From contig VZRR01012414.1 of NCBI GenBank assembly GCA_013398015.1, positions 1,372,037-1,436,036 of the forward strand: a DNA stretch of 64,000 nucleotides, in the 5' to 3' direction. Every line of letters begins with the position of its first letter. Position 1 is the stretch's first letter. Made by a program: the position numbers and the translations under genes. This DNA is from Oreocharis arfaki. Taxonomy: Eukaryota > Chordata > Aves > Passeriformes > Paramythiidae. The notes beneath the pieces were generated by a model. The model worked only from the letters and a program-made list of their open reading frames with translations, searched no databases and was not told the origin of the DNA. Below, in pieces: positions 1 to 12,195 of this stretch.

Positions 1-1636
1 ATATTTACATACTTTACTGAATAACTGCAGAATGTACCTAGCATTTCCATTACATAAGCCTTAAACAAATCCAGGTGGCTTTGTTTGTTTCTTTTCTTTC
101 TGGAGCTCATCTTAGCTGTTCTCTCTCTGACTGATTTCCATCCTGGCAAAAAACTGCTTAATGGAATTATCTCTCTTTTTTTTTATTTATTATTTTTTTT
201 TTTAGGTGAAAAATTTCCTGTTCCTCTCCCAAAGTGAAAAAAGAAATAAGCAGATATCCCTTCCTCCAGCCTTTTAGAAATTAATTCATCTTAGGTATCA
301 GATGCCCTTATATAAGAGCACTAGCTCAAATATTTTTAAAAAAAGCTATGAAACTTTTCCAGCACTGACTTTTTTTGTTTCCTCAGTAGCACTCATAAGG
401 GGAATTTAAATAATTATATGAATGATAATAAACTATGTCCTAAGCAAAAGTATAGACCAGATAAAAGGCTTTTTTTTTCCTGCTTAAGCTGATAATGTCT
501 ATTTAATATGTCTACTGTTAAACCACGTTTTTCTCCTACTGTTCCTCCTTTTTTCCTTTTGGTAACATTTGCTCTGAAGATATGAGACAATACTTTCAAA
601 GTGAGAACCCTCTTCAGTTGAAAAGACACATTCTGCATTCATATTGAATGTGGTAATTGCAAAGGCAGTGTGAGAAGTATTTGTATTCTTATTTGCATGC
701 CAAAATTCAAATTGTTCTCTTGACTATGGTTTGTATCATAACGTTGTTGCAGACACGATTCCAAAGATGTTGTTATTTTCTGACTGAATTTCTTATCTGC
801 ATGTTTTGCAGCTGAGGTTTGCTAGATAAAGCAGCCTAAGAAGAGTAACATGGAACAAGAATTGTAAAGAAGCCATAGTAAAAAGCGTAATACTGAAGCG
901 ATTTCATCCTGCATAGACTTAGTGTATGGGCAGCTGACTTTGTTTTAGTTAACAAGTTAGAATATGCTACAGACAGAAAACTCACTTTACAAAAAGTATG
1001 AAATTCATCAGCCATTAAAAAAAAAAAGAAATATGAGATACTTACTAGAAAATACAGAAACTTGCAATATGTCAGCTTCAAAGCTCTGATTGCTTAATTA
1101 ACTAAAATATAAAAGATCCACTCCATCACAGAATGATGATGATGATGAAATTTTCTGTTATGAGTGAGTAGTTTTGCACTGGGAGAATTAATAAGACACA
1201 ATCTACAAAGATAGTATGGGGAAAAGACCTCTTTTAAATAGTTTGACTATTTCAGAAACCTGAAAATTACCTCTTTCTCTACCTACATTTGGAAGCATAA
1301 CACCTTGCTTATCAAATCTTGTACTCTTATAACTGTAGCCACTAGATCACACATGCTCTGCAGCATACCACAATAGTTCAATCTTTTAGCAAGTGAATGT
1401 GCTTAAGTTTTAAATCAGGTATAAACATTGTCTCAGTATTAGGATAAATTCATTAAGCTTCAGTTGTTGTACTTTGGTTTGTCTAACCCCCCCAAAAAAA
1501 TTTGAAAAAAATGGGGCCTTTTCAGAGGGAAACATTTCAGATTAATTCCTAGGAAAATCCAGTTAAAAATTATTAATGCAATTTTTTTCCCATATTTGTA
1601 GATTTTCAAAATACTCAAAGAAGTTTTTTTTCAAAG
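1..1636. other. Unique AT-rich non-coding DNA
   Basis: No gene is recognised. The stretch is AT-rich with many T and A runs, and its short open frames are low-complexity chance frames. A short GAT microsatellite lies at 1133-1148. The DNA has no feature of a promoter, CpG island or exon that I can support. Confidence 0.6.
1133..1148. repeat. Short (GAT)n microsatellite
   Basis: Five consecutive ATG/GAT units, perfect and short, in otherwise unique DNA. It is useful only as a possible length polymorphism. Confidence 0.85.
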
Positions 1637-2121
1637 CTTGTGGGTTTAGATAAAGACAGTTTAATAGATAAAACAAAAAGCCACATACTCAAGCACACTA
1701 AAGCAAGGAATTCATTCACTCCTTTCCATGGACAGGCAGGCATTCAACCATCCGCAAGAAAACAGGGTGCCATCACAGGGAACCATTGCTTGGGAAAACA
1801 AATGCCACACTTCAAATGTCCTCCCCTTCCTTCTCCCCCAGGTGTACATGCTGAGCATGGTGCCACATGTTATGGGCTATCCCTGGGGTCAGTTGGGGTC
1901 AGCTGTCCCAGCTGTGTCCCTTCCCTGCTCCTTGTGCACACCCAGCCCCCTCGCTGGTGGGGTGGGGTGAAAAGCAGAAAGGTCTTGATTGCGTAAGTCC
2001 TGCTCAGCAGGAACTGAACCATTCCTGAACTACCAACATTGTTTCCAGAACAAATCCAATATATAGCCCCATATTACCCACTACAGAGAAAACAAAATCT
2101 ACCCGAGCCAAAACCAGCACA
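1637..2121 (-). mobile_element. Truncated ERVL-like avian solo LTR (copy A)
   Basis: The LTR reads on the minus strand. Its right edge at 2121 gives a sense-strand start of TGTGCTGGTTTTGG, the usual TGT beginning of this bird LTR family. The block is richer in GC than its surroundings and aligns by eye with copy B at 20740-21242. Shared landmarks are the block before the polyadenylation signal (AATAAA variant ATTAAA in sense, at 1660-1665), the stretch with two GGGG-type runs near 1950-1970, and the CTGCTCAGCA motif near 2000. The sense 3' end, roughly 100 bases of R/U5, is missing at the left, so no TSD can be read. No gag, pol or env sequence adjoins it. It is a dead regulatory remnant, and the subfamily name is not assigned. 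Confidence 0.82.
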
Positions 2122-5100
2122 CCCTGGTAGAAGCACAATTGGTTTTTTCCTCTTTACCTTAAAACCTGTTTTAAATATCCTGCCTTTTCTAGTCCCATGT
2201 TCTTATTCCTGTCCCCTTTGCACAGTTTATCCTGTCTTATTTCTACTCTTCAGTCAGAGAAATAAATAAAAACATCCTGTTGTTGGCAAGGTTTTGGGGG
2301 AGTTTTCGGGTTTTTTTTTTATATATACACCTTTTGGGGGTATTTGAGGGTTCCATGCTAAAAAAAAAGAAATACAGCTTGCAACTAATTTCAACACTGA
2401 AAGTTTCACAAATTGGAAACAAATTATGTTAGTCTTATGAAAACAATTAGCATGAAAATTTACCAAAGTCATTACTACCATCCCTACTTCTCCTGAGGTT
2501 CTTCTTTAGCCAACACTTTTCTGATGTTTTCTAAAGATAGATGATAAATAAGAGGTTATATAAACATTTGAATATCACTTCAACATATTGCAATCAACAC
2601 AAGTACATATTAGCCAAAAAAATAGGGCTCACTTCACAAACACTGCAGATAGAAACAATACAACAAAGCATTAACATTCCAAATAAACAATTATGAAGTG
2701 ATATTTAGCATTATACATTCCAAATAAACTTAATTCCTAGATTATATTTTCAACATAATTAATTTCTATGCCTTTTTTTCCAGTTTAGAATTATGGCCCA
2801 CACAGTTATTTTGTAGCTGCTGGCTGAGTTGCAAAAATGTGAAAGTTTGCCCTTTCCCTTCCCCTTCATGAATATGGTGTCTTTTAACAATAGAATATAC
2901 ATCAGGTTTTCAAATTAAATTGTTGCAGCTGCCAGTTCTAGTAGTGGTTTTAGAATGATGATCAGGTAACACTTCTGGAAAACACTGTGGTGTCAGGGAT
3001 GCTATAACTGCAATACCTAAATAGAAGTTTAAAATACTTGCAAGTATGTAGCCGTGTAAGTTAGTCTTTTACAGAACATTGCAAATGCATCTGAAGAAAA
3101 AGAGCTACATTTTTTTCATTCTGATAGCATGTAAAATAGAGGGGGTAATAAGTTTTTTAACCAAAAGCAAAATATTTATTGGTATTTATTGGAGCTAGGA
3201 AGGGCATGGTGTCCTACTCACCTTCTTCATGAAGAAGAGTATAACTGACTTTTTTATTTTCATTTTTGTGTCCATAAAAGAAATGCACAGAAATAGTTTC
3301 CTTTTAACAGCAAAAATGAATTTGTAATTGGCTTTTTTTTTTTTACTTTAAGGAATTTCTTTTTGTCAATCTTGCATCCACTATGATTAAATTTTAGGGG
3401 GTTTTGTGTTTGTGGGGTGTTTTTAAGAAATCTGATTGAAAAATCTCTGACTAAGTATTTTGGCAGGAGAATTCTGGATTTAATCATAGTGGTTCCTGTG
3501 GCAATATATTGCTTTTAGTTAATTTTACTCATGAAAGTTACCTTAGTTCAAGAATGGAATAAGTCTATTTGTTAAAATTATATTTCAGAAACTTTCTGGT
3601 TCTGCCCAAGTGTGTACATAGAAAGGTCAGTGGTGGAGGACATAGAACATTCACCCAGTCCACGGCTTGTCAAGCCTCAAAGGAGAATCTTGGTCTGACA
3701 CATTTGGGCTGTGAACTCTAATCAGAGGAGTTGCTTTATCTCTGTTTTCTAAAGAAATCTGAGATTCACCTCACAGAGAAACATAAAAACACTGAGAATT
3801 TGGGGAAAAAAAAACATTTCCATTCTTAGACTTAGTGAAAAAGCAGTAAGTCATTAGGTCCAGAAGGATCTAATTTCCAATTCTATTTTCAAGTGTGCTT
3901 TTAGATAAAAAAGACTTAACTTTTGCATGAGTCAGGCAAGAAAACCGCAGAGGATAATGTAACTGGACTGAATATAGCAACATTTCTGACACGCTGCTCT
4001 GTTTTCCACCATTAAATGGGACCTGGAAGTCAATAAATAAAGCCTGTGCCCCAGTTTATAATGCAGGGAGCCCTGGAGTCCATCTCAGTTTAGTATTGTC
4101 ACAAGGATCAGCTAATTTTTATTTATTTATTTTTTGTTAATATGGAATGAACAGCAGGGAAAAGAAAAAGTCATCAGAAAATCAGTTGCACGAAAACTGA
4201 CTTGTTTCAGATGACAACACTCCTCCAATATTTTTTCCCCAAAACATAACTGGCTAATAGCTGTCTTACAAAATCTTGTCAATGTTAATCTCACAGTGCA
4301 AAACTCAGCTTTTGAAGCAAATTAGATCAATTCCGTCTGTACTGAAGTACGTGTTCTCGAAAACTTATAAAATATAATGGAAAGTATGACTACATACATA
4401 GTGCTCAAAAATTAAAAGGGAGAAAACATCCATGACTGTGAAAGGCTAGAAAATAGGTACAGTCATTTATGATCCCTTTATTCACAATAAAAGATAATCC
4501 ATCTGAACTCTAATAAAACAGATATGAGTTAGATATCAACTAGATATGAGTCCTTCTGTAACTCTTCGGCGGATCTGAAAGTCACTGTGAAATATAAAAA
4601 CCAGAAAACATATGTGTGAATTTTGAGGGGCTTACATTCAGCTATCCCGAAATGTAAGTGTTCTGGGAGAAATAGGACTATAACACTGAGAAGAATGATG
4701 TATTTAAACGTGAAATTGCCAATAACTTCTCATCTTGTGCTACAAGATCTCTCATTGAGTTCCTATCTAAAATCCTGTTGAAATGTGAAACCTGGCTTGT
4801 GATCACACTAGAGATTTCTGCTGTTATAACTCACTTAATGGGAATGAAATAATGCAGATGTTTTCTGAAAGAACATGGAATAGATTCATGGCCCCAGTTT
4901 GGAAGCCAGAAACATTAATCATCTCTTCCTTGTTTTCCTAGCTCCCGTCCGCTACTTTCAATGTGTCTTCCTAAATGGACCTAATGGATTTGGGCTGCAA
5001 TTTCCTATTAATCCCCCTCCAAACAAGGAAGAAAAGACTCACTCAAAGACTTCCAAGAGAAAGACAAGGAAACCGGGGCAGTAGAGAGACTGAGTCCTGT

Positions 5101-8100
5101 GATCACTGACATTTTGCACTTTATCTTTTCTGCTGAGGTCCACAGTAGCTACAGTGGTACTTGTCATTGCAAGAATGTGATCCGCTTGCACACATGTACC
5201 TGGAAAAGTTTCCATGGGGCAGCGGCAGAACAAGCAGTAATGAACTGTGTTTAACAAAGATAGAAATGTAAAAGTTTCTCATGCCCAGTTTCTCATGGAA
5301 AGGCTGCAATGCTAACAAAGCATTGATGTGACCGTGTGTGTGAGCATGTGCGTGTGTTTTCATGCCTCTTTTGCTCTTGTTTTTCTTTACCTACATGCTC
5401 AGCATTGAAGTGAGTCTGTTTTCCATTTAATCTTATCTGAGGAGTGAAAGGTTGAATGTAGCTCTTATATCAGCAAGATTGCAAGACTAGCTGCAATCCT
5501 AAACCATTTCTTCTTAACTTTCAATCAAATTGCTGACAGGAAAAAGCCTCACTAAGTCATGAAAATGTGCTCTGTGACTGGTGCTATTTTTATGTCTCAT
5601 TGACCAGTGTAGCCTGAAGCTCGCACTTACTCGGAGCAGCTCGATACACTACCAGTAAGTTGGCTCCACAAGTCATGTCAATGATGAATATTTCTATCTA
5701 ATTTGAAGCTGTAAATGCATGGACTCTTTGCCCTGCCTGTTGGTGAAATACAAGTTCTTCTCTTCCTAAGGCCCAAAGTGAGAAGAGAAAGTGAAACCAC
5801 ATGGCAAAGCTTAGGAAAGCCACTATTTTATTGACGGGAAGGTCCGAAGAAACTAATGAAATAATTATTGTGCTTCCACTTTTCTTCTGTGGCTAAATCA
5901 GATTTTCTTGCAGCAAAAACCTTGTAAATGAACAATATACCAGCCAACAATTTACTATTAGCATAAGCCAGATGAAAAGCTAGAATGTGAGATGCCATTC
6001 ACTAAACTAAAGCAACCCGAATTTCCAGAAAGTAATTATGTGAATTTGATGCTATCTCAGATCAGTGAACAATAACAAAACCAAAGCCAAGCCCAAAAAA
6101 ACAAAGAATCAGGAAAAAATGAAATATAAACACACGAAATAATCCAGGTATCTCATTTTACTGGAAAAAATGAAAGGATTTCCTCATCACAGCACACTAC
6201 TGTAAATAACAGTAGAACTGAAAGCAGATGTGCTTGTCCTCAACCTTCTTCTGTGAATTTATGTAGAAATAAGGGATTTGGTGACCCAAGAAAGAGACAA
6301 GATGGCATTTGATACACGTAAAGGCACATGCCTGAAAATTGGCATCTCACCAGTCTATATCTGGCAATGTAAATAATCATGCATTTTTGCAAGCTGCTAT
6401 TCGTTTGCATTTTCTTACAATATTTTTGCATTTAATCTGGGAAATATACAGCAGTGACCTTAGTAATGTAGTTTCCTGCTGAAGCAACATGATGCTCTTT
6501 GTACAATGTGACTACTTGTAGAGTCTGAACACACTAAAAACTATGTATCACATTTTTATTTTTAGTTTGGATCAAGACAGCATTGGCCTCCTGCCTCATA
6601 CACTGTCCTTGCCCATCCATTCTTATCTCTAATCAAATAATTGACTCATATAGGTTTTGGACAACTGATTCTTTGACAGATTAGTGCAATTCAGAAAGCT
6701 TTGCTGTTACCCTGCTGGGTCCAGTTGGTACTCTCTGGTTACTGGTCATGGCCTCACGTGAACTGGATCCCAGGTCTTAATGTGCTCTGATATTGCACAG
6801 GTCGTATGCTGCAAAAACTGCCATTGCAACAAACAGTTTAGGCAGCGGTGACCAGAAAGATGTAGGAACAGGTCCTGCTCTAGAAGTAGCTCTTCCCAGG
6901 TAGAAATATGATATAGATATGAGTGTTCATGGTGAATGCCCCTACAGACCCCTGTGAAATCTGCTCCAGAGACAGCACTGCTAACAGAGAATTTTTAATG
7001 GTAAAATGATGATCTTCAATTTTTTTTTCCATGTCGCTTTTTATATTTTTTCCCTTCCCAATTTGTGATTGTGTAAATATTATCATGGATGTTATTGCCC
7101 TGGGTTTTTACTGTGAAAGCTGTCTTAAAAATGAGATTTTAACTTTCTGCAAAATCAATTAATTCAAGATTTTATCCAATGCCAATAATCAGGACAAAAA
7201 AATAAAATACCATAAGCCTTTTTTTTTTTCAACTTCCTTTGGAAAAATACTTTTTTTTTCATTATAGTTAGCCTTAATGCTTTGTTCCTATCCGAGATGG
7301 GAGATGACAAGAATTTGTTCCAGATCTCACCTTCAAAATGTTTCAATTAGATATCTGAAAGCTTTAGAAATATAAACAATAAAATTGTATAAGTGATATA
7401 GAACCGATCATTTAATTTTGCTTCCAAATCTATGTCACTGCCTGGAAAAACAGGTCCACTCTCAGAGATGCAAGTGTTTTTCTCTTAAAATTCACCTGGA
7501 AACTTGAAAAAAGTTCCTGGTTTGCATGGTTTTACTCAAATTAGCCTGAAATACTGCAGAAATATATGCTGATTGTTATACTTTTTGGAAAATAAAAGAT
7601 ATAAACCCTGTCTCAGAGGCTGTGATATGTTGTTCTGTGAATTCAAAAGTGCAGGACAAGGGTTTACGTATGCAAGTTTTAGAAACCTTCTGATTATAAA
7701 GATGCAATTATGCTGGCAAAATTACCCATTCAGTATTGTATTTACTCCTAATGGGCTTTTACCAATACTTAGCTAGCTTTTTTACACACTTCATTGATTG
7801 CACTCTGACACAGAGAAAGCTAAATGGTGCTGCAGTCATTCGAGTCAGGACTTCATCTACACCAAATCACATATGTTCATCAAAGGGCTTGTTAACAATA
7901 CAACTTCACAACCAGTACAGACAAAGCTGTGATCTCCACTGACAAGTATATAGTTCAGACAATTAGGAGAATGGCCACCAAGAAAATGAGAGTGCAAAAA
8001 ACGGTGAGATTCCCTGCTCCCACACTCCATGGGAACTATGGCATGCCTGTATCAGCGATGCTTAAGGCAGATGAGCTGGTGTGGGAACCAGACTACAGCC

Positions 8101-10604
8101 TGAAGGTGATACAACTGCAGCTGCTCAGCTCTGCACTGGGGTTCAAGAGTCCTTTGCCCTGCAGAGTTTGGTGAGCCATCCCACGTGTGAGGTGTGTCGC
8201 TCAGCAGCTTATCTGCACGCTTTTCTCCGAGGTGCTAAAATCCTGCTGAAGTCAACAGGAGTGGTCAATTTCCAGCAAGACGGGTGAGATGAGCTTTACA
8301 CTGCTGCCTGCCCTAGAGCCGTCTGCTCTTGCTGGTGCAGCCCTCAGACTCCATCCCCAGCCCTCAGTCCCTGTTCAGTTTCACACTTCTACCCGTGTCA
8401 CAGCTGGAGTCCAGTTCTCTCCATTTTAAAACCTTCCGGCAAATCAGAGCTTTTCTCAATGGCTCACTTCTATTGCACCAATTAGTGAGGGGGTGCCCAG
8501 AAAGTCTGTATGAGAAGCTTCTTTGGTGCTTAACTGTGCTGGTGCACACCGTGCAGGTGGGGGCTGCAGGGTAACTCTGTGAGGAGCAGCCCTGGGCTGA
8601 GCATGGCTGGTTCCGGACAGCTCCGAGGAACAGCTGAGCACCACAGCAATGATGGCGGTGCCCCAGGGAAAGCATCTGTAAGGAAGGTTTGAAAATGCCA
8701 CAGGGAGAGAGGAGGACAGAACAAAAAGAGTGAGAAGTGGCACATGGAGCACCAAGGTCAGAAGATGAGGAGGAAGAGGAGCTGCTCTACGACAGGGCAG
8801 AGATTTCTCTACAGCCTGTTGGGCACCCATGCCAGAGCAGGCTAAAAGTCTGAGAAGGACAGAGCAGTGAAGAGGAACCACCGTGGTCCAACCACTTCTA
8901 ATGGAGACTGGTGTGAAGGAGTGACATTAAGCTTGAGAAAGGGGGAGGAGAGATGTTGAATTAATGTTTGCCTTTTTGTTTCCCACTAACCAAACCATGA
9001 AATCATACATTTTTGTGAGCTTATTTTCTCCTAGTCTTCTTTGTTCACGACGTTAATTAGCAACCAATCTGCCAGCCTTTACCTCACCCTATGAGCTTTC
9101 TCATTCTTGTTCTTCCTATTTTCTCTCCCTGAGGGCAGGAGTGAGCAGCTGGGTTCGGCAGTTGACCAAGGCTGACACACCACAGCTGGTTGTTACACAG
9201 ATCTTATACATCTCCTACTACAAATCAGCAAAATGCTATTTGTCCCACATTTGGGGTCACCACTTAGAACACAGAACATACGTAAATTGTACACTGCCAC
9301 AAAGATTTATCTGACTAATCCCCAACTCTAGAACACTGGTATGTTTTTTTAATACATAGCCACTTATTGCTTAATGTACTCTTGTTTAGATGCCAAATTC
9401 TCTATGACAAAAACTCTCAGACAACAAAATAGAAGTTCAGTAAACACAGTTGTAGAGAGATGTCTTTATCTGGTAGGACATAGGCACTCAGGAGAGCAGC
9501 TGAAACACTTTTCCTTTTCCTGTCTTACTTAATACTCTTCTTCCACCACTCACTATAGTAAGAAATGAGAGACTTACCCTCTTGGGGAGAACACTGGTCA
9601 TTTAAGCTGCTTTGAACTTAAGACAGGCAACATCTGACTGCCCTCAGTTAGGTACCATTGGCAGTGCTTCTTTCCAGGGTTTGAAGATTTTGGAAGTCAA
9701 GAAAAAAATCAAAAGTATTACATGAGTAGTAGCGAAGATAGTGAAGGTGTGAGGGGCTCATAATGGACAAAATAAGAGGAAATATTAAATGCCTTATGAG
9801 GGAATCATACATAAAAGAAGAATTTGCTAAAGATTCATCTTAAAGAGGTAGTATTTCTGCCACCTTTTATTTCTCCAGAAGGAAGAAATGCAAAGGCAAT
9901 TGAAAATATGAAGCAGGTATTATTTATATACCTGAAAATGTCACTAGATCTCTAGCTTGTATACTGTCCATTTATCCTGAGTGAAGTTCTCCAGAAATTC
10001 CCAATTAGCCAATTACTTAAGAAGTCATATTATTCACCTGTGGGCAAAACAGAGTGCACCTCTCAATGCCAAATTCTTAGCCATTTAATTAAACAACGAA
10101 ACAACATGACACTTTCTGGGTTTTCTGTTGGTTTATGGATTTCTGTGCATGCACATTGTTTGTGACACATACACCACACAACCATATGTTCTGAAGTCCT
10201 CAGATCTCAAGGATTGGGTTAGTTAGTGTAGTAAACACTTCTCAGGACGTTCCTTCAGTTACCGATGTTGTCTTTCATTATGATAAAAATGAGTAAAATT
10301 TTTGGAATACATTGTATTTTTCCTGGTCCCAAACCTTAGCAATTCAACTATTCAGTAATGCTTCCTATGGAAACGTTTTGCAAAAAAATCACTTTCCAAA
10401 TGCCACTTTTATTATGTAGCTCTTTTCCCAATACTCATTAGATAAAATTTGTTTGCAATTTTGAGGTTTTTCTTTGGATGGGTTGATTATTCTCAAAGGT
10501 AAAAACATGTTCTTGCTCAAATAGTGACCCCTGTGTCTCCTTTGGCTTGATTCTTGTTCTGTGTTAAGAAAAACCTAAGTCGTCCCATTTTTCTTCTCCA
10601 CCCA
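2122..10604. other. Unique non-coding DNA, 8.5 kb
   Basis: No recognisable gene or interspersed repeat. The DNA is mostly AT-rich, with homopolymer runs. From about 7990 to 8900 composition shifts to richer GC, and open frames of up to 141 codons occur on the minus strand (8456-8881). Their translations are Leu/Ser/Pro-rich, match no family I know and overlap other frames, so I do not call them genes. A perfect 16-bp palindrome lies at 3222-3237. Confidence 0.5.
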
Positions 10605-12103
10605 CTGCAGGAAAAGACGGAGTTCAAAATCGTTTAAGGAACCTGAATGTGCACAAGTCTATGGGACCTGACAAGATACAACCATGGGTGCTGAAAGAAC
10701 TGGCCGAGAAAGCGGCTATGCCACTATCCAACATATTTGAGAAGTCATGGCAATCTGGTGGAATTCCCACTGACTGGAAAAGGGGAAACATAATACCCAT
10801 TTTTAAAAAGGGAGATAAGGAAGAACCAGGGAACGACAGGTCAGTCAGTGTCACCTCAGTGTCTGGGAAGATCATGGAGCAGCTCCTCCTGGAAACTATG
10901 CTGAGGCACAGGGAAAATAATGAGGTGATTGGTAACAGCCAACATGGCATCACGAAAGTCAAATCATGTCTGACAAATTTCTTGGCCTCCTACCATAGGG
11001 TTACAGCAGTGGTGGACGAGGGAAGGGCAACAGGCATCATCTCCCTGGATTTGTATAAAGACACTGTCCCGTATGACATCTATATCTCTAAAATGGAGAG
11101 ACGTGAATCTGACGAATGGGCCACTGGGTGGATAAAGAGCTGGCTGGATGATCATGCTCAAAGTGTTGAAGTCAGTGGCGCAATGTCCAAATGGCAAGCA
11201 GTGCCAAGTGGTGTTCCTCAGGGGTCGGTATTGGGACTGGTGCTTTTTAACATCTTTGTTGGTGACATGGACAGTGGGTTTCAGTGCCCCCTCAGTGAGT
11301 TTACTGATGACACCCAGGTGTGTGATGCAGTCAACATGCTGGAGGGAAGGAATAACACCCAGAGGGACCTTGTCAGGCTTGAGAGGTGGGCTCAGGTCAT
11401 CCTCATGAAGTTCAACAATGCCAAGTGCGAGGTCCTGCATCTGGTTTGGGGCAGTCCCAAAAACAAGTTTTGGCTGGGTAGAGAATGGAAAGAGACTAGC
11501 CCTGGGGAGAAGGACTTGGGGTTGCTGGTAGATGAAAAGCTTGACATGACTCAGCAGTGTGTGCTAGCAGTGAAGAAAGCCGTCTGTATCCTAGGCTGCA
11601 TCAAAAGCAGCGTGGCCAGCACATCGAGGGAGGTGATTCTCTCCCTCTACTCTGCACTGGTGAGACCCCACCTGGACTATTGTGTTCGGGACTGGGAACC
11701 CCAGCTCAAGAACGATATTGACATGTTGGAGCAAGTCCAGAGGGGAGTCATTAAGTTGACCACAGGGCTGGAGCACATCTCCTATGAAAATAGGTTGAGA
11801 GAGATGGGGCAGTTCAGCCTGGAGAAGAGAAGGCTTCGGGGAAACTTGATAACAGTTTTTCAGTACCTAAAGGGGATCTGCAAGAGAGCTAAAGAGGGAT
11901 TTTTCACAACAGCATGTAGTGACAGGACACAGGCGAATGGCTTTAAGCTGAAGGAGATTGGGTTTAGCTTAGATATTAGAGAGAAAGTTTTTACTGTGAG
12001 GGTGATGAGGCTCTGGAACAGGTTGCCCAGAGAGGTTGTGGACTCCCCATCCCTGGAAGTGTTCAAGGCCAGGTTGGACAGGGCTTTGAGATACCTTCTC
12101 TAG
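10605..12103 (+). pseudogene. CR1 ORF2 fragment: reverse transcriptase, no endonuclease
   Basis: The fragment is an RT that would copy CR1 RNA at a nicked target in the nucleus. The frame is open from upstream DNA (after a TAA at 10565) to TAG at 12101-12103, about 500 codons. There is no natural start, since the apparent one at 10649 is GTG inside the truncated frame. Counting from that codon, fingers residues HKSMGPD are at 1-8, the WKRGNIIPIFKKGD block near 43-56, motif A at about 132-139 (LDLYKDTV), motif B at 186-193 (PSGVPQGS), motif C at 218-221 (FTDD) and a thumb with LEQVQRGVIKLTTGLEH near 350-375. By comparison with CR1 as I know it, motif A has lost two residues (AF of the usual KAFD) in frame, motif C has Thr for Ala, and a Pro after motif B is Leu. 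These changes suggest an inactive enzyme despite the intact frame. Confidence 0.9.
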
Positions 12104-12195
12104 AGGAGGGTGTTCCTGCCCAGGGCAGGAGGGTGGGAATGAGATTGTCTTTAAGGTCCCTTCCAACTCTAACAATTCGATCATTCTATGGTTCT
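10605..12195 (+). mobile_element. CR1 LINE retrotransposon, 5'-truncated, with 3' end
   Basis: This is a chicken-repeat-1 non-LTR retrotransposon copy. It starts abruptly inside ORF2 just before the RT fingers, which is the usual 5' truncation from incomplete target-primed reverse transcription. It runs through the RT palm and thumb to the ORF2 stop at 12101-12103 and a 3' UTR of about 90 bases. The UTR holds the CR1 hallmark of a CCCTTCCAACTC block followed by imperfect octamer repeats of the ATTCTATG type (about 12174-12195). CR1 needs no poly(A) tail and rarely leaves a clear TSD, and none is seen here. The endonuclease half of ORF2, ORF1 and the 5' promoter are absent, so the copy cannot move by itself. 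Confidence 0.95.

Noticed and set aside
1640..1996. 118-codon open frame near 1.6-2.0 kb
   Set aside because: It lies wholly within the antisense of LTR copy A, so it is not a gene.
8456..8881. 141-codon minus-strand open frame as a secreted or membrane protein
   Set aside because: It has hydrophobic Leu/Ser stretches but no clear signal peptide or family. Overlapping open frames on both strands point to composition.
10964..11440. 158-codon minus-strand open frame
   Set aside because: It is a shadow frame of the CR1 RT, which is read on the opposite strand.
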